Shown: piece after piece, positions 22,986 to 36,105 of the stretch
Numbering within the stretch: position 1 is the first letter of the stretch
How the letters are laid out: each line of letters begins with the position of its first letter
DNA from: Parasponia andersonii
Lineage: Eukaryota > Streptophyta > Magnoliopsida > Rosales > Cannabaceae
DNA: 64,000 nucleotides
Assembly (NCBI GenBank): GCA_002914805.1
Contig: JXTB01000028.1
Location: 954,368-1,018,367, forward strand
Direction of reading: 5' to 3'
Position numbers and translations under genes: made by a program
The notes under the pieces: generated by a model
Databases searched by the model: none
Told to the model about the DNA's origin: nothing
The model's input: the letters and a program-made list of their open reading frames with translations, nothing else

Positions 22986-25407
22986 GACATAAAATTCCTA
23001 AATTTTTGTAAAGGTAAAATGGTTTTTTGGCGCAATTTTTATAAAATAATAATAATAATATTTTTTTTAATTTGAATTTTGGACAAAGATGTGAGAATAT
23101 TTGAAAGAGGGTCCAATTTGTAAATCTAAAGAACTATTTTGAAATAAAATTTTAAAATTAGGGACTTATGTGTAATTTTTAAAAAATTGCACTGCCCTTT
23201 AATGGGCTGACATGTGGCCAGCCCATTTTCCCTCAACTCTCTCCCTCTCTCCTGCGATTTTCTAGCCAAAAGGTCGATTTTACAACAAGCCTTTGACGAG
23301 GCACTTCTCGGCATCGTCGAGCGCCACCACCACCCGCAGTCGATAGCTAGAGACCAAACAATTCTCGTGCTACTGTCCCCAGTGCCTGACGACGTCCTAT
23401 TCGCATCTAGTAACGCATAGAAGTTGCGAGCTATTTTTCGATGTCAGCGCTGATTCCGTTGACATTTTGCTGTCAAAATGATCGGGTTTAATTTGTCTCA
23501 TCATGATCTTTAATATAATATATATATCTTGACTCAATATTGCCTGGATTGAGTTTTGCCATTTTTGTAAATTTTGAGCTATTTTAGTTTTATATTTAAA
23601 ATTTTCAATCCGACTATTAGATCATAAAATATACTTCATATTTGTGATACTCATGAAAGCAAGAATTTTGATATATTATTGACTACATTTGGTGACAGAC
23701 ACGAAAATCTAAATCTAATGGCTTAGATTGTCATGATTTACGTGCCGTGGGCCTAGATTCGGTTCGGGCTTGAATCGGTCAAATTATATATCTAACATAA
23801 TATTTTTGGGTACTCTGTATTCAGTGATGAAGCCATTTCACGATCTGGAGCTCCGATTGAAAATCCAGTTTTCTAACCTATCGATCAAAAGTTCGAAAAC
23901 GACGCCCGACCTTCCAAACAATACTCAAATGACGCCAAACTTTCTCCATAGCCTCGTAACACTATTTGCACACTCAATTGAGGTGGGGATTCGATTACTT
24001 GATCTTTAAATTGGTTTAAATTTATTTTTCACATATTTTTGATAAATATAGAATTCGTGAAATTATTTGTAAAAATTGTGATTTATCTCTACTTTAATCG
24101 AATTTGAGATATATACTGTTGGGAGCACGTCACATTGGTTGGAAAGTCATATATACTGTTTTAAATTGTTTTTTGTAGGAAATTGAATTTTGGATTTTTT
24201 TTATCAAAAGTGGTTGCTATAATGCCGAAATTTTTAGAAAATCTCAAATGATTTAAGAACTCAGTTTTTGGGACTAAAAGTGATTTGATTAGAGAATACT
24301 GTATGGTTATTTTGAGATTTTATGGAAATAGTGTGTATTCTTATTCTGTCATTTATATAATATTGGCTTGCATTCACACACTTACGATGCTCTACATCGG
24401 GTGATCGGACTTACGATGTCCCACATCGGGTGATCGGACTTACGATACCTCATATCGGGTGATCGGACATACGATGTCCCACATCAGATGATGGAAATTA
24501 TGATACCCCATATTAGATGATCAGACTTACGGTGTCTCTTTAGGTTGCTGGATTTACGATGCCCCACGTTTGGCGATTGGACTTATGGTGCCTCTTTAGA
24601 TGGCTCGGACTTACAGGTGATCCATTAGGACACTTCGGATATCATAATTGTATACATGTTTATATATTGGCTTGAATAGATATGTGCTAGTTTTGATAGA
24701 AGTTTTACAATAGTTTGAAATGTTTAAGCTATTAGACTATGATTTCCACTTAGATTTTGTGAATTGTTTTGAATGGAATACTAACAATGTAGGACCTTTA
24801 ACGTGAGTATATTTTCTTTCATATAAAAACTTGTAATCGAATCTCTACTGAGCATTCACGTGCTCACCCCCTACTTCCTCTGACTTTTTGGTGTTGATTT
24901 ATTTTGGAGTAATTTTCTTAGTGGCTTGACAAGCTTGTTTGGCTTATGTATATCGTCTTTTATATTTTCGTTGGTTGGTTCCTATTCTATACCATCCTTT
25001 ATTTTTTATGTCAAATTTGTTTAGCCAATTGTAGTATATTTATTAAGTAGATGTATGAGGATAAATTTTGTTATTAAAATGAGTACTTAGAAATACAAAT
25101 GATTTTATGTAAATTATTTGAATATTGGACTTAAGGTTTAATTAGACTCGTTTTTCTATAATTAATAGATTTACAATTATTTCTAACCTAATTTATTAAA
25201 CTTTCGTATAAGCTTTAAATGAATGATTTTTCTTGAAAAATTAAAACAAATGAAAAATTTCTTAATGATGAAATCTGTTTACTTGTAAGAACTAAAATTT
25301 AAAATTTCAAGTACTCAATTTTATGAAATTTTGGAAAAATCACTATTTACTACCGTTTTAGCATAAAATTTATTAAAAGTTACTGCATTGGGTTTTCAGT
25401 CGTGATA
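22986..25407 (+). repeat. 3' LTR of LARD-1 (about 2.42 kb)
   Basis: It aligns with the 5' LTR from CCTAAATTTTTGTAAAGG to CAGTCGTGATA. Differences are many scattered substitutions, small indels and an expanded 30-bp minisatellite. The start is fuzzy by a few bases because the first bases have mutated. Confidence 0.88.
24379..24625 (+). repeat. 30-bp LTR minisatellite, about 8 copies
   Basis: Repeats of ACTTACGATGTCCCACATCG plus GGTGATCGG, more diverged towards the right (for example near 24500-24600). It is the expanded counterpart of 18592-18710. Confidence 0.85.
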
Positions 25408-25412
25408 GGAAG

Positions 25413-27596
25413 AGTTTCTCAAAAATAAAAATTAATAAATAAAAATGGAAGAAAAAAATATTGAAAACCATTTTGATCAATTGAAGCTAACTATGTAATT
25501 GTATGGAAACCTTAATTGCACGGGGCACGATGTCAAATGGCTATACCAGTCCACTTATTCGGATTTGTGAATTTTTTATATATGAAATCATCTGAACACG
25601 TTAATTTGAAATATCCCACGACATGTGAGACAATTAAGAAAAAAAATCCTGAGAACTATTCGGAAGAAATCGCATATATTTTCGGAGAAACATTTTTCAT
25701 GTGACTAGATTTGTCTGATTTATGAGAAGGACATGGTATATTGATCAATAGAGATATGTAGAATTATATAGCTTAATGAACAGAGCCAGTTTTGTAAATT
25801 GTATGAAAAGAATAATAGAGTTGACAGTTGACACTTAGGATACAATAATGCGAAAACGTTGGAAAATCTATTGGCGAAAACTTGAAATCTTTTACATATG
25901 TTTTCATCATATAAAACCAAATAAACAGTTGTTGAGGACTAGTAATTGTCTCAATCATATGATTGTTTTTTTTTTTTTTTCTTTAGTTCATTAATAGCGT
26001 TCGATCGTGAAAATGACTGTTATTATAAGCACATGATTGGTAGGTATGTAACGTATTTGTCGGTCACATGTTCACAATAACATATTTTCTCTAGCAATTT
26101 TTGGTTGAACTAGTCGCATTACTATGAGTACTAAAATTAATATGCAGTGCTTTTATTAATTAATATCATTCCTTGAGCATGGAAATATTTCACGTGAGTA
26201 ATAATATTCCCCCATAAAAAAAGATATACCACACCCCACACCTATAAAAGAAAGACTAAAGATATCAAGTCTAATTCCATAATTTTCTACCACATGCATT
26301 TCAACTGAAAAATTATCTAGTAAATAAATGCATCCCTCTCTAACACACGAGTTTCGAGTTTCTGGATTTTGACGTGAGATTTGCCATGGAAATTGGTGTA
26401 TAAACAGAATCTTTTCCCAAATAATTTCTGTACCATATGTTGTACAAATAGGTGGAAATTAACGTTTTCATATATAATAAGACCAGGTCTTATTTCTATG
26501 CAATTATTAGTCGTGCCTTTGGTCATATCAGGGTGATCTTTTCTCAGATTAAATGGCCATCAAATTACTCAAATTAATGAACCAATTAACCGTGATTCAT
26601 TTTTTTGGCTGCTTTATAAGAATCAACTCCCCGACAAGTTTATCCGAAAAAGTCATAGTACGTATATAGTCATATACATCAAAATCAAACTCCCAACTCC
26701 GTGTGGATTCTTTGTGCCGTTCCACGTCAGCATATGAGGTAAGAATGCTTGCGTCATATTGTTTCTCGTACGTGTCATCATTCAAACCCTTTTTTTTCCG
26801 CGAAGTTGCTAAGAAAACACTAGTGCTCCTTTTCTAATTAATAACAAAAATTTGAATAAGTCAAATTTTAATTATACTTTACCACTAGCTAATTAGTTAA
26901 GGTGAAGTTTAATGATGAGAGTACAACAAGGTGCGTCGTGCGTGGAATTTACAAAGCGAAAAAAAAAATGAAGAGAGAGCTAGAAAAGATCCTTTCATAG
27001 AGCAGACATAGAACATCAGCACTATTAGTTCATGTTGTATGTGAATGCGTCGTTTTTCATAATATGGTTGCAACAATTTTTTTATGGCATGCAACATAAA
27101 ACTAGTTAATGTTCACACGGCCAAAAAATTGTCATATGGATATGGTTATAAATGTGCCACTGAGGCCTACTTGTCAAGAAGTTAATTGAGTACTTTTGTG
27201 TGGGGTTCACTGCAAATTAAATGCCACATCAGCTCTAGAAAATCTTACCGTCGGAACTCTTAGACTTTTCCAAGGACAGTAATATAACATGAAAATATTT
27301 TCCGAGCATGTGTTTTATTCTTATTATTAGTTCAAATACAAAACATAATCTAAAAAACATAGGAATTTCCTTGCCTGGTGCAGTTATGACAAAGATAAAT
27401 GTGTTGCATCATGTATTACTAGTCATATGGTGATGTGTTGGGAGCCCACAAAAGTGTGAAAGACTCGTATATCATGATATGTGAAGATATTTACTGTATG
27501 GATATATGTATTTTTACATAAATGAAAATAACTGTAAATTATTACAACTAACATGACTTTATAAGTTTTGAATGATCAGTTTTCAGTGTGAAGACT
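25413..27596. other. Unassigned spacer between the two LARD elements
   Basis: No recognisable protein and no repeat match in the window. A TATA-like CCTATAAAAGAAAG lies near 26241 after a run of short C-rich motifs (ACACCCCACACC), which could be a promoter relic. The - strand frame at 26597-26785 (62 codons) has no known similarity. A T run is at about 25969-25981. It may be the original host sequence. Confidence 0.4.
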
Positions 27597-27601
27597 ATAT
27601 T

Positions 27602-28642
27602 TGTCACGACCAAAAATCTAAGACTGTGATTTTTAGTAATTTTAAGTGAAAATAGTGATAAATAGTAATTTCTAAAATTTCAGAAAAGTTTAAGTGCTTG
27701 AAATTTAAGGTTTAGTCCTCAAGAGTAAGTAAATTACAAGATTGGACAAATTTGATAATCATGTTACCTACCAATTTTAAAATTTCTAAAAAATTCTTTA
27801 TTTTAAGTTTAGCGAAAATCATAATTGACTAGTTTAAAAACTTGTGTTATTTCATGAAGTTTAATGAAATAAATCAAATTTAAAACCCTAGGTCCAATGG
27901 TCAAATAGTTTACCTAAAATCACTTTATTTTCCAAGTACTCGATTTAATAATAAAAATCTTCTGTATGCATCTGCTCAGTAAATATATTATTATTGGCTA
28001 AATAAATTTTGACTTCGAAAATAAGAATTGATACAGAGTACAAATTAACCAATGAAGATGATTGGAACTACAAGCATATACCAACCATGCTTGCCAGGCC
28101 ACTAAAATAATTACCACAAAATAAATCGACACCTGAAAAGGGAGGAAATAGGGGGTGAGCATGTGAATGCTTAGTAGAAATTCAATTACTATTTTTTTTT
28201 AAATTGTTGAAATTTTACCAAACTTATATGATTAATACCTCTTCCTAAATCTATTTATAAACTAGATATAAAATAATTAATATCCAGAATAGTCACATAT
28301 TTAAAACCAAAACTAGAAATATACATTTGTACATGTCAGAAATCAACATATCCTATGAGCTCACACCCTCTCATTACAAACTAGAGTAACTCGTACTATG
28401 TATACTAAGTACTCTCTACTTGATAAGTATCCCAGAAAACCGTAGGGACACCCATGTGTCTAGCCTATCAAATCAGAGGAGCAACTGAATATCTGCACCT
28501 ACCGAATAAGAATAATCAGAAAAAATCTTGAGCGGGTTTACGAGCTCTCACCAAAGGCGGGTATATTAGTCCACCTATTACAATACCACGATGCTTAAGA
28601 TGTATCTCATGTGTAATCCTATGGTATATATAATATGTAACA

Positions 28643-28688
<46 letters not shown>

Positions 28689-30178
28689 ACCATGTAGAAC
28701 ATAATCAAATTATACTTTAAAACTCAGCTTAATATTATTCAGAAATTTACTGTACTTTGGGTAGGAAATACGCTAAATCACCCAAGATCACGATTTTATA
28801 AACATGTATAAAAGTCACATAGTCTAATTCCAGTGTAATCCAAGATTTTCCAACAGTTCATTAAAATATTATTTAATTCATGATTTTTCGCAAAATAGTA
28901 ATAAGGTAAATAAATTTTAAATTAAATCATGTATAAAACTAGGTAATTGAACCCCTACCTTAAATGATTGTTCAAATAGTACTACAGAGCTATGGAAAAC
29001 TTTTGGCATCGTTTGGGTGTCGGTTGGAAGGTCGGGCATCATTTTCGAATCTTTAATCGATAGGTTTGAAAACTCGATTTTCAATCGGAGTTTCAGATCA
29101 TGAAATGGACTTTGCCATTAAATTCAGAGCACCAAAAAATACTAGGTTAGATATATAGTTTCACCGATTCAGGCTCGGACTGAACTCATGCCCATAACAT
29201 GCGAAACGAGAATATTCACGAGGCTCGGAATTTGTGCAATTTCGAAATATAATGATATTATATATCAAAATTCTTTTCTCGACCTCATTAAATCCAAATT
29301 TGAAATCAAAAATCAATTTTGAGATTCCGAACGTTAAATAGGCTCTAAATCCTAGAATTACAAAAATGTCTCTTTTTGGAATTAATTTGAAAAAAGTCCA
29401 TGTTTTCAAAAGTATTTAGAAAAATATCATTTTTGGTTATTCAAATAAATTTCACTTTTCTGAAATATTTCAGAAAATATCATTATCACATAATTATTCA
29501 CAAAAATGTCACTTTCGAAAATATTTGAAAAAATATAAACTTTGTTGATTATTTGTAAAAATGTCATTTGCATGAATATTTTAGAAAATGACAGTTTTCT
29601 AAGCTCAGCCTAAGGCCCACTTTGAATAGTAACAGACTTCAATCCTATACTATTCAGTTTTGTAAAAATATCACTTTTGTCCCGAATTAGAAAAATATGA
29701 CATTTTTCAATTTAAGAATTTTCTCTAATCGGATGTTATTTCAACACAACACCACTATATTTATTTATGATTCAATCTCCTTTTCCACCTCATATAATTT
29801 TCACGGCCATAAGAAAAACTTCACAAAAATAATTGCATTTATGCCACAAATTAATTTGTAAAACGCCCAAATAAACTTAGAAGTTGGCTTACTAGAACTC
29901 ATTTACTGGAAAAGGTTGATGCAGTCGTGGGGGGAGAAGCTTCAGTTTGCTGTCTATGGTGGTGGTTGGTTTTGCTAAGTTTATGAAGAAGAAGAGGAAG
30001 AAGAAGGAGAAAAAAAAAAGGAAAAGCAAAGAGAGCATGTGTGCCAGGTATGAGAGGAAATTAATGGGAAATTGTGTATTTAAAAATCAAAAGTAAATCC
30101 CACTACTTAATTAAAATATTATATTTTTTTTGAAAAAGAAAAAAACTAGAATACCCTTGACAAATTTGAGTTTTTACA
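27602..30178 (-). repeat. 3' LTR of LARD-2 (about 2.58 kb)
   Basis: On the + strand it starts TGTCACGACC and ends TTTTTACA. It matches 34183-36105 on both sides of a gap. Contains an (AT)n tract at about 28645-28685 and a purine-rich GAAGAAG run near 29985-30020. The block at about 29000-29200 is homologous (inverted) to 17935-18160 in LARD-1. Confidence 0.88.
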
Positions 30179-33100
30179 TCATTCTCTCCTTAAAAGAATT
30201 TCATCCCGAAATTCAAATATAAAGCAAGATGTGTGAGTAGTATGGCTTAGAATAGCCATTGGAATGAGGGTGAATAATTGATCATAAAATTAATTAGTAC
30301 CGAGCCAAACACTAGGTAAATCGAGAAATGAGAAATAAATATTTCTTGTCTACCATTGAATGCCATTAATACATCGATACCATACAAGAGTACAAGAGTA
30401 TGAGATAGGAATGTACATGAAGAAATATATGGAATCATAAGATGGTTCATGAGTAGATGCTGAGATCCCAATTCAAGAGATTGGAGACAGTAACCTCGAG
30501 TCAGTAATTTGTCACAGAGGTAGTAACAACAACCAAGACTAGTAGTCGAAAGTACAAAACTCCTATAACCTGAGCACATATTGTTAGGCACCTAACTAGA
30601 GTAATAGATCAATGTTAGGTACATATAATATCGGCTCTAGATAATACAAGATTAATAGCACAATAGGACAATTCTATTTGTCTAATGCTGAATTTGGGCG
30701 TAAATAATCATTGAGTCCAAAAACTCAAACAATATCCTTATCAACATAAGATTACACTCAACAAGGTTTCAAATTGAAAATTTAATACACTTGTGTTACA
30801 CCACCCAAGATAGACGAGTTTTAAAGGTCAGAAATGACAATAAGAGTATAATGACATAAGTCATTTACCGTTCCTCATAACGAGCGAGTAGCAATTATAT
30901 ACATAGGACATTTCTAGTCAAAAACAATACTAGAATTACCATGAGTAGAAATTTCTAACACAGAAGTACTGAGCATAACAAATGCCAATAGGACCACTAC
31001 ATTCCATGTATATAAAATGCAAGTATCCACATAATAAATATAGTCCAAAGACTCCCCAAGTTCTTTATCCAATGTAATATCATATAATAATAACTCATAC
31101 TACAATTAAATCCAGAGACTCTCTAAGTTTCTTTGCCCAACATAGGATTATAACAATAATCCAGATTGTTGCTTATCTCCAAAAACTTTCTGATTCTTTG
31201 GTACAAGAGAAAGTCATATAGAAATGAATCAATACTCAATACACAAATAAAATTGTTAACAATACTACAATACCCCGGAAACAAGGTTCCAATAGAATAG
31301 ACTATCTCTACAGTGATACTTGTCTCCTATCTAACATCATTTTATTTTAAAAATCATAAACAATTTTCCAAAAATATTTTTGAAAACATACAACAAAAAA
31401 TTAAAGGCATATAAGAATACTACATCAGTTCACAATAAAGTTTTACCTTTGCCATAAGTAAACCAAACTTGAACTTAAAGTATTCCTTTTTAAAATATAA
31501 TAGCACGAGTTCAATAACTCTCAATAGACTCATGAGTGAACTAATCTCTATGCCATCAATTACACCACTATAATGATGTTTGGATTTATCTCAAATCAAG
31601 TAATGAGTCATAAACTGAACTCAATACCAACAAACTCAATGATGAATCTAATCCACAATAGATCTTAATCAGAGTCTTTAAAAATTCCTAAGAGTCAACA
31701 CAAGCAAAGTACCACTAGTAGTATTCGCTTATTAATGCAAAGTAGGAATACATCGACAAGATTAATTCTTGTCATCATCAGTCAATCAATTTCATGTCTA
31801 ACATACCAATTCCACTTACTAAGCTAAGTAAGTATAATAAGAAGAATATTTATATATATAGTTTACTAATTAAACTATCAAGCACCTTAAATATGTCAAT
31901 TTCTTTTAAATCATAGTTAAGCATAATAGAAATTTTCTTAAAATTTTCAAAACTTCTCCGTAGTTTTCAAACATGCCTCTCTAAAAGATTCAAAAGCATA
32001 TTTTCTTTTGTTTTAAACCACATTATGCAAATAATTTCCCATGGTTCTTTTTAAAAAAATAGATAATACATTAGTGAGGCTTTCTTTAAGTTTTTTAATT
32101 TTAAAATACCACACTCTAATAATTTTATTAAAAAAAATTTCAAAAGACATTTTAACAATAGGAAGAATCTATAAAGTATTTTAGAAAATAATAAAGTGTG
32201 TCAGATATAAATTTTTGTTTTTTTTAACCTCACTCAACTTGTAAACAAGTTTATAGAAAATAACCCTTTATAAATAGCCAACCAATTTGTAACATGCGGA
32301 AACTCTATAGATTAAAAAGTTCAAATGGAATTTTAAAGAAAAACACAATATGTGATTTTACACTATTTAAGTCTCTCCGAGACTTAGGTACTCAAAACCA
32401 AAATATTTTTATTCAAAAACTCAAATAAAATATCATCTTAGGTCTCTAACACTAGCAGTTTTCAAAACTTAGGATAACAAATCAAATCAACTACATAAGT
32501 ACTCAATTTTCCCATTAAGACCAACAAGGTAAAGTTAACCCAACATGACCTAACTAATCAACAAACATCTATTAACCAATAAGGATTTAACAATCCAATA
32601 AACACGAAATTCATGTACATATCTCAATAAGATAAGTCATATATATAATAGAAAAGTTCGGAAGAATAAATATATCTAAATAACAAGGCACATAAAGTTA
32701 TAACGGCAAGATTTTATAAAACTTCCAAACTAAGTTTTTGAAATATAAAATTTCTCTATTTATACAAAGTTCTATACATGTTAGCAAGACCAATATTATT
32801 TAGCAAAATTCTTACAATAAGATATTATATATTTGACCTTAGAAATATGTGCACAAGCCTTCAAAAATTTATATACACATCATATTAAATCGCACTAAAG
32901 ATTTTCCAAGAAGTCAACTTTATTGCCAAAATTTTCCACATATATTTTTCTATAAACATTTTATGTTCAATTTCCAAGTTACCTTATAATTCAATTTTTT
33001 TTCCAAAACTTTCTTTAAATTCAAAATCATGCGAGAAGTAGAAACTTGATAATTCTTAAAAATTGAATCTACTATATTCAAAATTAGGAAAAATATTTAG

Positions 33101-34166
33101 GATTTTTTTTTTTAACATCTCCAAATATGCAATGAAACCTTACTAGTACCATAATTAGTTTTAAATAAAATAAATATTTAAATCTTATACTCCTGGTAAT
33201 TTCATAAACCTCAAATTCAAGTAGAATTATTAATTTTTAAAATCATATGTTCCTTGAAAAATATGAATTACATACATCCAACTATTATTCAAAATTAAAA
33301 CATATATGGTTCTTTTGATACATGAGTCTAATGTAAATGTTTATTTCATTCAAAACTAAAGTTTTCAGTTTGAAATTTCCAAAAATTTCAAGACCAATTA
33401 ACCAGGTTTTTAAGCCTAACTAAATTCTCAAAGATCTCAAAATTTCTTATTTAAGGGCCACAAAATAAACTTAGCAAAACAAATGCGATACCACATTTAA
33501 GTATACACACCATATCATACCGATTTATTAATCCAATTAGATTTCACTAATTCAAGAATTTCCTTTCAAAAATTAAACTTGGTACGACTAGAGATGAATA
33601 ATTTTTTTTTCTTTTTTTTTTTCAACCAAGTTCATATTATTAAATTAATCCATGAATGAAAACTAGCATGTCATGTTCACTAACAAGTCCAACTAATGCA
33701 TGATAGGAAATTACAAAAACATACTATTAGATACTCAAACTGGCTTAGAAATTCAAATCACAATCTCACCAACACAAACAACATCAAGTCATGTCAACAA
33801 AGATATAAGACACGAAATTGCTATCTCAGAACTTACGAGATTTGTATAGCTTATTACTATAATGGACATAGGAGTATAAGAATTAATATTTTATTTGAAT
33901 TTAGGAATTTTAACATGAGTAGAATTCACTAGTCTCGTATCATCTCTGACACTTCTGAGACTATAATTTCAGGATTATAACTATCCAAAGGATTCCAGAG
34001 TTCCATCTTAGGAAGGTGAACGAAGGATTCAAGATGAATGAAATAAGGACAACATATTTAGCTAATTCCTAAGTGATGTATGAGATATTTGCCAAACACT
34101 TTTCTAAAACCTTTTTTAAACACCAAAATACCACAAGCAAGATCCCAGACGGATCTGAAACCTAAA
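30179..34166 (-). other. Polypurine tract and non-coding interior of LARD-2
   Basis: The polypurine tract context (reverse complement of 30179-30222: GGATGAAATTCTTTTAAGGA, then GAGAATGA) is next to the 3' LTR. The rest is non-coding and homologous to the LARD-1 interior. The 114-codon frame at 30247-30591 on the - strand matches nothing known and is not kept in LARD-1, so I do not call it a gene. Confidence 0.8.
31044..31201 (-). other. Row of three stem-loops in LARD-2
   Basis: Imperfect hairpins at 31044-31065, 31112-31134 and 31179-31201, 67-68 bases apart, corresponding in order and spacing to those of LARD-1 at 22004-22160. Confidence 0.6.
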
Positions 34167-34178
34167 GCTTTGATACCA
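34167..34178 (-). other. Primer binding site of LARD-2
   Basis: On the - strand TGGTATCAAAGC, 11 of 12 matches to the initiator-Met-tRNA site, four bases inside the 5' LTR end. Confidence 0.85.
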
Positions 34179-34182
34179 AATC

Positions 34183-36105
34183 TATCATGACCGAAAATAC
34201 AAGCTGTAACTTTTAGTAATTTTAAGTAAAAATAGTGATAAACCGTAGTTTCTAAAATTTCAAAAAATTTTAAGTACTTGAAATTTAAGGTTTAATCTTC
34301 AAGAGTAAGTAAATTATAAGATTGGACAAATTTAATAATCATGTTATCTACCAATTTTAAAATTTCCAAGAAATTCTTCATTTTAAATTTAGCGAAAATC
34401 CTAATTAACTAGTTTAAATACTTGTGTTATTTCATGAAGTTTAATGAAATAATTCAATTTAAAACCCTAGGCCCAATGTTCAAATAGTTCACCTAAAATC
34501 ACTTTATTTTTCAAGTACTCGATTTAATAATAAAAATCATCCTCATACATCTGCTCAATAAATATATTATTATTGGTTAAATAAATTTTGGCTTAGAAAA
34601 TAAGAATTGATACAGAGCACAAACCAACCAATGAAGAGATTGGAACTGCAAGCATAAACTAACAATACTTGGCAGGCTACCAGAATAATTATCACAAAAT
34701 AAATCGACACCTGAAAAGGGAGGAAGTAGGGGATGAGCATGTGAATGCTCAATAGAAATTCAATTACTATTTTTTTTTAATTGTTGAAATTTTACCAAAC
34801 CTGCATGGTTAATACCTCTTCCAAAATCCATTTATAAACTAGGTATAAAATAATTAATATCCAGAGTGGTCATATATTTAAAACTAAAAACAGAAATATA
34901 CATTTGTATATATCATAAATCAACTTATCTCATGAGCTCACACTCTCTCATCACAAATTAGAGTAACTTGTACTATGTATACTAAGTACTCTCTGTATGA
35001 ATTTATAGCACCTAAAAATACTAAGTTAGACATATAGTCTGACCGATTCGGGCTCGGACCGAATTCAGGCCCATGACATGCGAAATGAGACTATTCACGA
35101 GCCTCAGAATTTGTGCCATTTCGAAATATAGTGATGTTAGGTATCAAAATTTGTTTCTCGACCTCATTAAATCTAAATTTGAAATCAAAAATCAATTTCG
35201 AGATTCCGAACGTTAAACAGGCTCTAAATCCGAGAATTACAAAAATATCTCTTTTCGGAATTAATTTGAAAATGTCCATTTTTTCAAAGTATTTAAAAAA
35301 TATCATCTTTGTTGTTTATTTAAATAAATTTCACTTTCTCAAATATTTTAGAAAATATCGTTATTACATAATTATTTAGAAAAATTTCACTTTCAAACAT
35401 ACTTGAAAAAATATCAACTTTGCTGATTATTTGTAAAAATGTCATTTTCGCATAAATATTTCAGAAAATGACAGTTTCTAAGCTCAGCCCAAGGCCCACT
35501 TTGAATAGTAACAGACTTTAATCCTATACTATTCAGTTTTGTAAAAATATCTCTTTTGGCTCGAATTAGAAAAATATCACATTTTTCAATTTAAGATTTT
35601 TCTCTAATCGAATATTATTTCAACACAACACTACTATATTTATTTATGATTCAATATGCTTTTCCACCTCATGTAATTTTTACGGCCATAAGAAAAACTT
35701 CGCAAAAATAATTGTATTTATGCCATAAATTAATTTGTAAAACGCCCAAATAAATATAGAAGTCGGTTTACCAGAACTAATTTGCCAGAAAGGGTTGACG
35801 CCAGTCGTGAGGGAAGATGCTTTTGTTTGCTGTCTATAGTGGTGGCTCGTTTTGCTAAGTTTATGAAGAAGAAGATGAAGAAGAAGGGGGAAGAAGGAAG
35901 AAGGAGAAAAAGAAAAAGAAAAAGAAAAGGAAAAAGAAAAAGAAAAAGAAAGAGAAAGAATATGTGTGTCGGATATGAGAGGAAATTAATGGGAAATTGT
36001 GTATTTAAAAATTAAAAATGGGTCTCACCACTTAATTAAAATATTTTTTTTTTTTTTGAAAAAGATAAAAAACTAAAATACCTTTGACAAATTTAGATTT
36101 TTACA
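34183..36105 (-). repeat. 5' LTR of LARD-2 with an internal deletion (about 1.92 kb)
   Basis: On the + strand it starts TATCATGACC and ends TTTTTACA. At about 34994 it jumps from sequence matching 28417 to sequence matching about 29117, so about 700 bp present in the other LTR is missing. A purine-rich AAAAAGAAAAAGAAAAAG run lies at 35865-35955, longer than in the other LTR. Confidence 0.87.

Larger units (their letters stand above)
17170..25407 (+). mobile_element. LARD-1: non-autonomous Ty3/gypsy element, two long LTRs
   Basis: Two homologous LTRs (17170-19501 and about 22986-25407) flank a 3.5-kb interior with a primer site after the left LTR and a polypurine tract before the right one, but no gag, protease, RT or integrase. 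GGAAG flanks both ends (17165-17169 and 25408-25412). The LTR end CAGTCGTGACA, the primer site and the PPT context (GAATTTCGGGACAAAATTC) are typical of Tekay/Del-type gypsy elements. With long LTRs and a conserved non-coding interior it fits the LARD class. LARD-2 is a relative in opposite orientation. Confidence 0.88.
27602..36105 (-). mobile_element. LARD-2: relative of LARD-1, opposite orientation
   Basis: Read on the - strand: 5' LTR 36105-34183, primer site 34178-34167, interior, polypurine tract near 30200-30179, 3' LTR 30178-27602. No gag-pol is seen. The interior is homologous to LARD-1 over its length, and the last part of the LTRs (toward their 3' ends) is shared, while the first part of the LTRs differs, so they belong to different subfamilies. 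LTR ends are TGTAAAAAC...GGTCGTGACA. The flanks ATATT (27597-27601) and ATAGC (36106-36110) do not form a convincing duplication. Confidence 0.85.

Noticed and set aside
30247-30591. 114-codon - strand frame in the LARD-2 interior, rich in hydrophobic residues
   Set aside because: The homologous interior of LARD-1 does not keep it open, so it is probably chance.
35782-36015. Lys/Arg-rich frame that looks like a nuclear protein
   Set aside because: It is a translation of the AAAAAG-type purine run in the LARD-2 LTR.
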